Below, in pieces: positions 19,918 to 22,640 of a stretch of DNA of 22,640 nucleotides. The DNA is taken from positions 1 through 22,640 of IMG/VR virus record IMGVR_UViG_3300025927_000031. One strand, 5' to 3'. Under the pieces are notes generated by a model that was not told the origin of the DNA, made no database searches, and was given only the letters and a program-made list of their open reading frames with translations. Numbering within the stretch: position 1 is the stretch's first letter; each line of letters begins with the position of its first letter. The translations under genes were made by a program, and so were the position numbers. This DNA is from a virus.

Positions 19918-20142
19918 ATGAACACTTGCCGCACCTGGCTGTCCGCGACGCTGTCCACCGCCGACCGCGCGACCCGCCGCGACTACGCCGGCGCCGCGGT
20001 CCTGGGCGATCGCTGGATCGGCTACACGATCGAACTGCGCGACGCGCAGCAGATTTATGTCGGTCGCACCTGCTGCAAATACTGCGCGCGCGCCAAAGCC
20101 ATTGACGCGCTGTTCGCCAGGAACGAACAGGTGACCGAATGA
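19918..20142 (+). CDS. Small hypothetical early protein with CC-x2-C motif
   Basis: 74 residues, starting two bases after the previous stop. It begins MNTCRTWLSATLSTADRATR and ends with RTCCKYCARAKAIDALFARN, a cysteine cluster followed by a helix. Middle strands read DRWIGYTIELRDAQQIYVG. It may bind a metal together with the N-terminal Cys. Coupled to the next gene by ATGA. No family recognised. Confidence 0.65.
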   Translation: MNTCRTWLSATLSTADRATRRDYAGAAVLGDRWIGYTIELRDAQQIYVGRTCCKYCARAKAIDALFARNEQVTE

Positions 20143-20387
20143 ACGCCCGCAGTGTCCGCCGCGAAGTCCGCAATCCAGTCCTGGCGCTGCCCGCCTTCGC
20201 GCGCCTGGCCGCGCTCCCGGTCGAATCCCGCGACGCGATCGCCGCGATCCTGGGCGACCTGGTCACCGACTGCCGCGCCCGCGCTGACAAGTCCTGGCGC
20301 ACGCACAAGGCGCCGATGGCGCTGTACTGGAAGGCGACCGGCGTCTATGCGAACCACTTGAAACGAGCGCTGAAGGTGAACCCATGA
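20139..20387 (+). CDS. Conserved hypothetical phage early protein
   Basis: 82 residues: MNARSVRREVRNPVLALPAF, RLAALPVESRDAIAAILGDL and SWRTHKAPMALYWKATGVYA. I recognise this pattern (VRREVxNPVLALP ... CRARAxKxWRxHKAPMAxYWKAxxVYAxH) as a widespread phage protein of unknown function. All-helical and basic. ATGA overlaps on both sides. Confidence 0.75.
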   Translation: MNARSVRREVRNPVLALPAFARLAALPVESRDAIAAILGDLVTDCRARADKSWRTHKAPMALYWKATGVYANHLKRALKVNP

Positions 20388-20767
20388 ACAAAACCGAAGC
20401 CATGGCCGCGCTGCGCAAGCTGTACGGCAAAAAGGCCGCCTATCAATACAATGACAAGGCGCTGAAGGGCGACGAACTGCAGGCCGCGCAATGGGCTGCC
20501 ACGGCTGCGCGCCTGGCGCGCGATACGCTGCGCGAACGGGTCGAAGCCATGCGCATCGAACTGCTGAAGGACCCGACCTATGTCGCGCTGAAGGCGCAAC
20601 TGCACGACGCGGAAAAGGCGAAGGACGCCGCCTACGGTCGCAGCCGCGCCAGGCGCGTCACGGTCGGCTACCTGACCGGCATCGCGGGTCTGGAATTCTT
20701 CCACGTCACCGCCGAAGCCGACAACTTCCAGGACGCGATCGACCTGGCGCGCAAGGCGAAGTCATGA
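20384..20767 (+). CDS. Hypothetical early protein
   Basis: 127 residues. The first 85 are strongly helical, charged and probably coiled-coil (MNKTEAMAALRKLYGKKAAY ... LRERVEAMRIELLKD). The last 40 are strand-rich (RRVTVGYLTGIAGLEFFHVT followed by AEADNFQDAIDLARKAKS). No catalytic motif is visible. Coupled by ATGA on both sides in the rightward operon. Confidence 0.7.
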   Translation: MNKTEAMAALRKLYGKKAAYQYNDKALKGDELQAAQWAATAARLARDTLRERVEAMRIELLKDPTYVALKAQLHDAEKAKDAAYGRSRARRVTVGYLTGIAGLEFFHVTAEADNFQDAIDLARKAKS

Positions 20768-20976
20768 AACGCGCCAGCTACACCGAAGCCATCTACTGGA
20801 TCGCGCACAATGATTCGGGCGCGGACGACCACGCCGATGATCCGGCGATCGTCAGCGAACTGGTCAGCGCGGTCCTGGTGGCTGACCTGTTCGACGTCCC
20901 GTCCGACAAGGTCGGGCGCGACATCGTCAAGGTTCGCCGGCGGGACGGCCTGGTGCCCGGACTTAACAATAATTGA
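20764..20976 (+). CDS. Conserved small phage protein
   Basis: The ATG at 20764 overlaps the previous stop (70 residues). MKRASYTEAIYWIAHNDSGA, DDPAIVSELVSAVLVADLFD and VPSDKVGRDIVKVRR match a family of short phage proteins with 'sYxeAIxWIAxND...vaxLVADLFgv...vaxDvxxxR'. Function unknown. It ends the first rightward block; a 52-base gap with a second promoter follows. Confidence 0.7.
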   Translation: MKRASYTEAIYWIAHNDSGADDHADDPAIVSELVSAVLVADLFDVPSDKVGRDIVKVRRRDGLVPGLNNN

Positions 20977-20992
20977 CCCTCCCCGCCAGGTG

Positions 20993-21021
20993 TTGACACG
21001 GACGGAAACATGCCCGACAAT
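20993..21021 (+). promoter_or_regulatory. Second rightward promoter, near-copy of the first
   Basis: TTGACA (20993-20998), 17-base spacer, GACAAT (21016-21021). Spacer and flanks closely resemble the promoter at 19554: both read GTGTTGACA, then AAACA-N-GCCC, then [CG]ACAAT and GCCATG. Predicted start is at 21028-21029, the A of the chosen ATG, again leaderless. It carries GTTGACA but not the full operator GTTGACAAC. Confidence 0.65.
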
Positions 21022-21028
21022 GTCAGCC

Positions 21029-21820
21029 ATGGACATCGAAACACCTGACCAGATTCGCAGCCTGATCGCCGAAGGCGCCCTGTTCGTCGCGAACCACAGC
21101 GGCGGGAAGGACTCCCAGGCAATGCTTATCAAGCTGCTGGAAATCGTGCCGCCCAGCCAGTTGCTGGTCATCCACGCCAGCCTGGGCGAAATCGAATGGG
21201 AAGGCGCCCTGGAAGTCGCAGAGAAACAGGCACGCGATGCCGGCCTCCCCTTCATCGTCGCGAAGGCGACTAAGACGTTCGTGGAAATGGTCGAACGCCG
21301 TTTCGCCGACCGCCCCGATGTGCCCAGCTTCCCCAGCGCCGCCACCCGCCAATGCACCAGCGACCTGAAGCGTGGTCCGATCGAACGCGAAATCCGCCAG
21401 TACGCGAAGGCGCGCGGCGTCACGAAAATCGTCAGTTGCGCCGGCATCCGCGCCGCCGAAAGCGTCGCGCGTAGCAAGCAATCGCCGCTGCAGGTGAACG
21501 CGAAACAGTCGGTCGCCGGTCGGACCTGGATGTCCTGGTGCCCGATTTTCAAGCTGTCGACCGCCGACGTGTTCGCCACGATTGCCGCCGCCGGCCAGGC
21601 TCCGCACTGGGCCTACGCCGCCGGTAACGAGCGCCTGTCCTGCCTCTTTTGCATCATGGGTTCGAAGGCGGACCTGCAGAACGCTGCGAAACACCGCCCG
21701 GACATCTACGCGAAGTTTGTCGCCCTGGAAGAAAAGACCGGCTACACGATGCATATGTCCCGCAAAAGTCTGAAGGACCTGGTCGGGATTCCGGTCATCG
21801 TCGAAAAGGCGGCAGCATGA
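21029..21820 (+). CDS. PAPS-reductase-family ATP pyrophosphatase
   Basis: I choose ATG 21029 (263 residues); an in-frame ATG at 21020 lies inside the -10 box. The PP-loop ANHSGGKDSQAM (residues 21-32) identifies the adenine-nucleotide alpha-hydrolase/PAPS reductase superfamily. RQCTSDLKRGPIEREI (108-121) matches its conserved 'CTxxLKxxP' motif. Cysteines at 109, 137, 171, 205 and 208 (the last pair in ERLSCLFCIMG) could hold an Fe-S cluster or act in sulfur transfer, as in DndC/TtcA/PAPS-reductase relatives. Phage members are common, but their substrate is usually unknown. Sulfur chemistry on nucleotides or DNA is possible. No other dnd-like gene is visible. ATGA-coupled downstream. Confidence 0.88.
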   Translation: MDIETPDQIRSLIAEGALFVANHSGGKDSQAMLIKLLEIVPPSQLLVIHASLGEIEWEGALEVAEKQARDAGLPFIVAKATKTFVEMVERRFADRPDVPSFPSAATRQCTSDLKRGPIEREIRQYAKARGVTKIVSCAGIRAAESVARSKQSPLQVNAKQSVAGRTWMSWCPIFKLSTADVFATIAAAGQAPHWAYAAGNERLSCLFCIMGSKADLQNAAKHRPDIYAKFVALEEKTGYTMHMSRKSLKDLVGIPVIVEKAAA

Positions 21821-21993
21821 TCGAACGCGTCCAAATGCCGCGACGTGACGACGGTCGACCAGTCCCGAATCCCGTGCGCTACATGTGCAGCGCCGGCCAT
21901 CTGCATCCGTCGCACCGCGCCGCCGCGAAGTGCAATCAGAAACCACGGAAGGGAAAACACCATGGACAACAAAACGAAAGGAACTCCCTATGA
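21817..21993 (+). CDS. Small Cys/His protein
   Basis: 58 residues from ATG 21817, overlapping the previous stop (ATGA). MIERVQMPRRDDGRPVPNPV is followed by RYMCSAGHLHPSHRAAAKCN, a C-x3-H-x-H-x2-H-x5-C pattern suggesting one zinc site, and a basic tail. Its ATGA overlap with the next gene supports expression. Function unknown; it may assist the upstream sulfur-family enzyme only by position. Confidence 0.55.
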   Translation: MIERVQMPRRDDGRPVPNPVRYMCSAGHLHPSHRAAAKCNQKPRKGKHHGQQNERNSL

Positions 21994-22640
21994 GCGTTGA
22001 AGCTAAACGCGGCTGCGGCTTTCGCAAAGTCGGCGGCCTGTACCTAGTGGCGAAGGGCGCCGGCGTCGGCTGCGGTCGCTTCCCGATTCCCTGCGAAGTC
22101 TGCCCGTGCTGCAGCGGCGGCATCAAACAGGCGCGCGGCTGGACCTGGATCAATCCGTCGAAGCTGCTGGCCGGCCAGGACTGCGCGATCGCTGCCCAGG
22201 TGCCGATCGGCTCCGAACCGTGCATGACCTGCCCGTTCGGTCGCCTGGTGGCGCAGGAACGCGCCGGCCTAATCTGGATCGGCGAACAGTTCTATCCGAC
22301 TCCCGAACACTTCCAACTGGAAGCCGCGAACCTGGGCATCAGCCGGCGCATCCGCGCGGTGCCGCGCGACTTCAAGCTGGGCGAAACGTGGGTCCTGATC
22401 GCACACCCGAAAGGCTACACCCGCGACGATGGCACGAAAGGCGCCGCGATCGTGTTCGCCTTCAAGCCGACGGCGATCGAAACCCTGGTGACGGAAAGCC
22501 AGGCGAAGGACGCAGACTTCATGGACGGCCTGGTGAAAAAGAACCTGACCGCGGTCGTGGTCCCCGACGACGATCGCGATCACCAGGGAAGCGTTTATGA
22601 CAAGTCCGACGATGACGAACAGGCCGGCAAGCTGCTGCAG
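21990..22640 (+). CDS. Cys-rich conserved phage protein (cut by right edge)
   Basis: 217 residues are visible with no stop. The ATG at 21990 has AAAGGA 10-15 bases upstream. The N-terminus reads MSVEAKRGCGFRKVGGLYLV, then IPCEVCPCCSGGIKQARGWT, PCMTCPFGRLV, WIGEQFYPTPEHFQLEAANL, and GISRRIRAVPRDFKLGETWV. This is a recognisable conserved phage/bacterial protein with two or more CxxC pairs (probable zinc) and no assigned function. The end is acidic (DKSDDDEQAG). It continues beyond the window. Confidence 0.78.
   Translation, partial: MSVEAKRGCGFRKVGGLYLVAKGAGVGCGRFPIPCEVCPCCSGGIKQARGWTWINPSKLLAGQDCAIAAQVPIGSEPCMTCPFGRLVAQERAGLIWIGEQFYPTPEHFQLEAANLGISRRIRAVPRDFKLGETWVLIAHPKGYTRDDGTKGAAIVFAFKPTAIETLVTESQAKDADFMDGLVKKNLTAVVVPDDDRDHQGSVYDKSDDDEQAGKLLQ

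Noticed and set aside
21029-21820. Calling the PAPS-reductase-like gene dndC (DNA phosphorothioation)
   Set aside because: The PP-loop and cysteines fit the wider superfamily, but no dndB/D/E-like neighbours are present and the length is much shorter than typical DndC.
20668-22225. Long minus-strand ORFs of about 300 and 400 residues opposite the rightward operon
   Set aside because: They are antisense to genes with clear motifs (PP-loop protein, CxxC protein), have no recognisable domains, and arise because stop codons are rare in this G+C-rich, GAA-using DNA.
1-22640. CRISPR arrays, insertion sequences, tRNA genes, attachment sites
   Set aside because: I looked for regularly spaced repeats, transposase motifs, cloverleaf-like sequences with the GTTCGAATC-type arm, and integrase/att pairs, and saw none that hold up.

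Overview
The window is a piece of a tailed double-stranded DNA phage or prophage (siphovirus-like, HK97-type head). The evidence is a contiguous set of terminase, portal, prohead protease, HK97-fold capsid, connector, tail tube, tail chaperone and tape-measure genes. DNA is G+C-rich (low to mid 60s % by eye), pointing to a high-GC, probably proteobacterial host; I cannot name it. There is no integrase, lysis cassette, tRNA or rRNA gene here, so lytic versus temperate life style is undecided. Both edges cut a gene: the tape measure on the left and a cysteine-rich early protein on the right.

Layout. Positions 1-13,890 hold the structural module, all on the minus strand, read right to left: small and large terminase, two small membrane-associated proteins, prohead protease, a one-helix membrane protein, a small beta-type protein, capsid, a small pre-portal protein, portal, a collagen-like protein, gp6-like connector, a glycosyltransferase-like protein, head-tail adaptor, gp10-like and DUF3168-like tail completion proteins, tail tube, a frameshifted tail assembly chaperone pair and the tape measure. 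Positions 13,891-15,737 hold an apparent packaging/replication control region: a minus-strand terminator, a possible cos region, an HNH endonuclease, a VRR-type nuclease, and a replication-type gene that carries an origin-like array. Positions 15,734-19,501 are a leftward train of about fifteen small early genes, coupled mostly by ATGA/GTGA overlaps. It includes a MazG-type pyrophosphohydrolase and several Cys/His small proteins, and begins with a Cro-like helix-turn-helix regulator.

Positions 19,502-19,588 are a compact divergent control region. Two palindromes, GTTGTCAAC and GTTGACAAC, each coincide with the -35 element of one of two back-to-back promoters, and both start codons lie about where transcription should begin. 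From 19,589 rightward runs a second early operon: a DnaJ-type zinc-finger protein, four small phage proteins, then (after a second, look-alike promoter) a PAPS-reductase-family ATP pyrophosphatase, a small Cys/His protein and the truncated gene.

Most notable observations: (1) a -2 or +1 frameshift phase for the tail chaperone at an A7 run; (2) an origin-like array of DnaA boxes and iterons inside the replication gene, using codons foreign to its surroundings; (3) strong depletion of the trinucleotide GAG/CTC, with serine codons apparently chosen by context; (4) two nearly identical, apparently leaderless rightward promoters; (5) a 16-bp sequence with an embedded palindrome, present twice and overlapping -35-like elements around the replication gene. 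All annotations come from reading the sequence and recalling families; no search was run.
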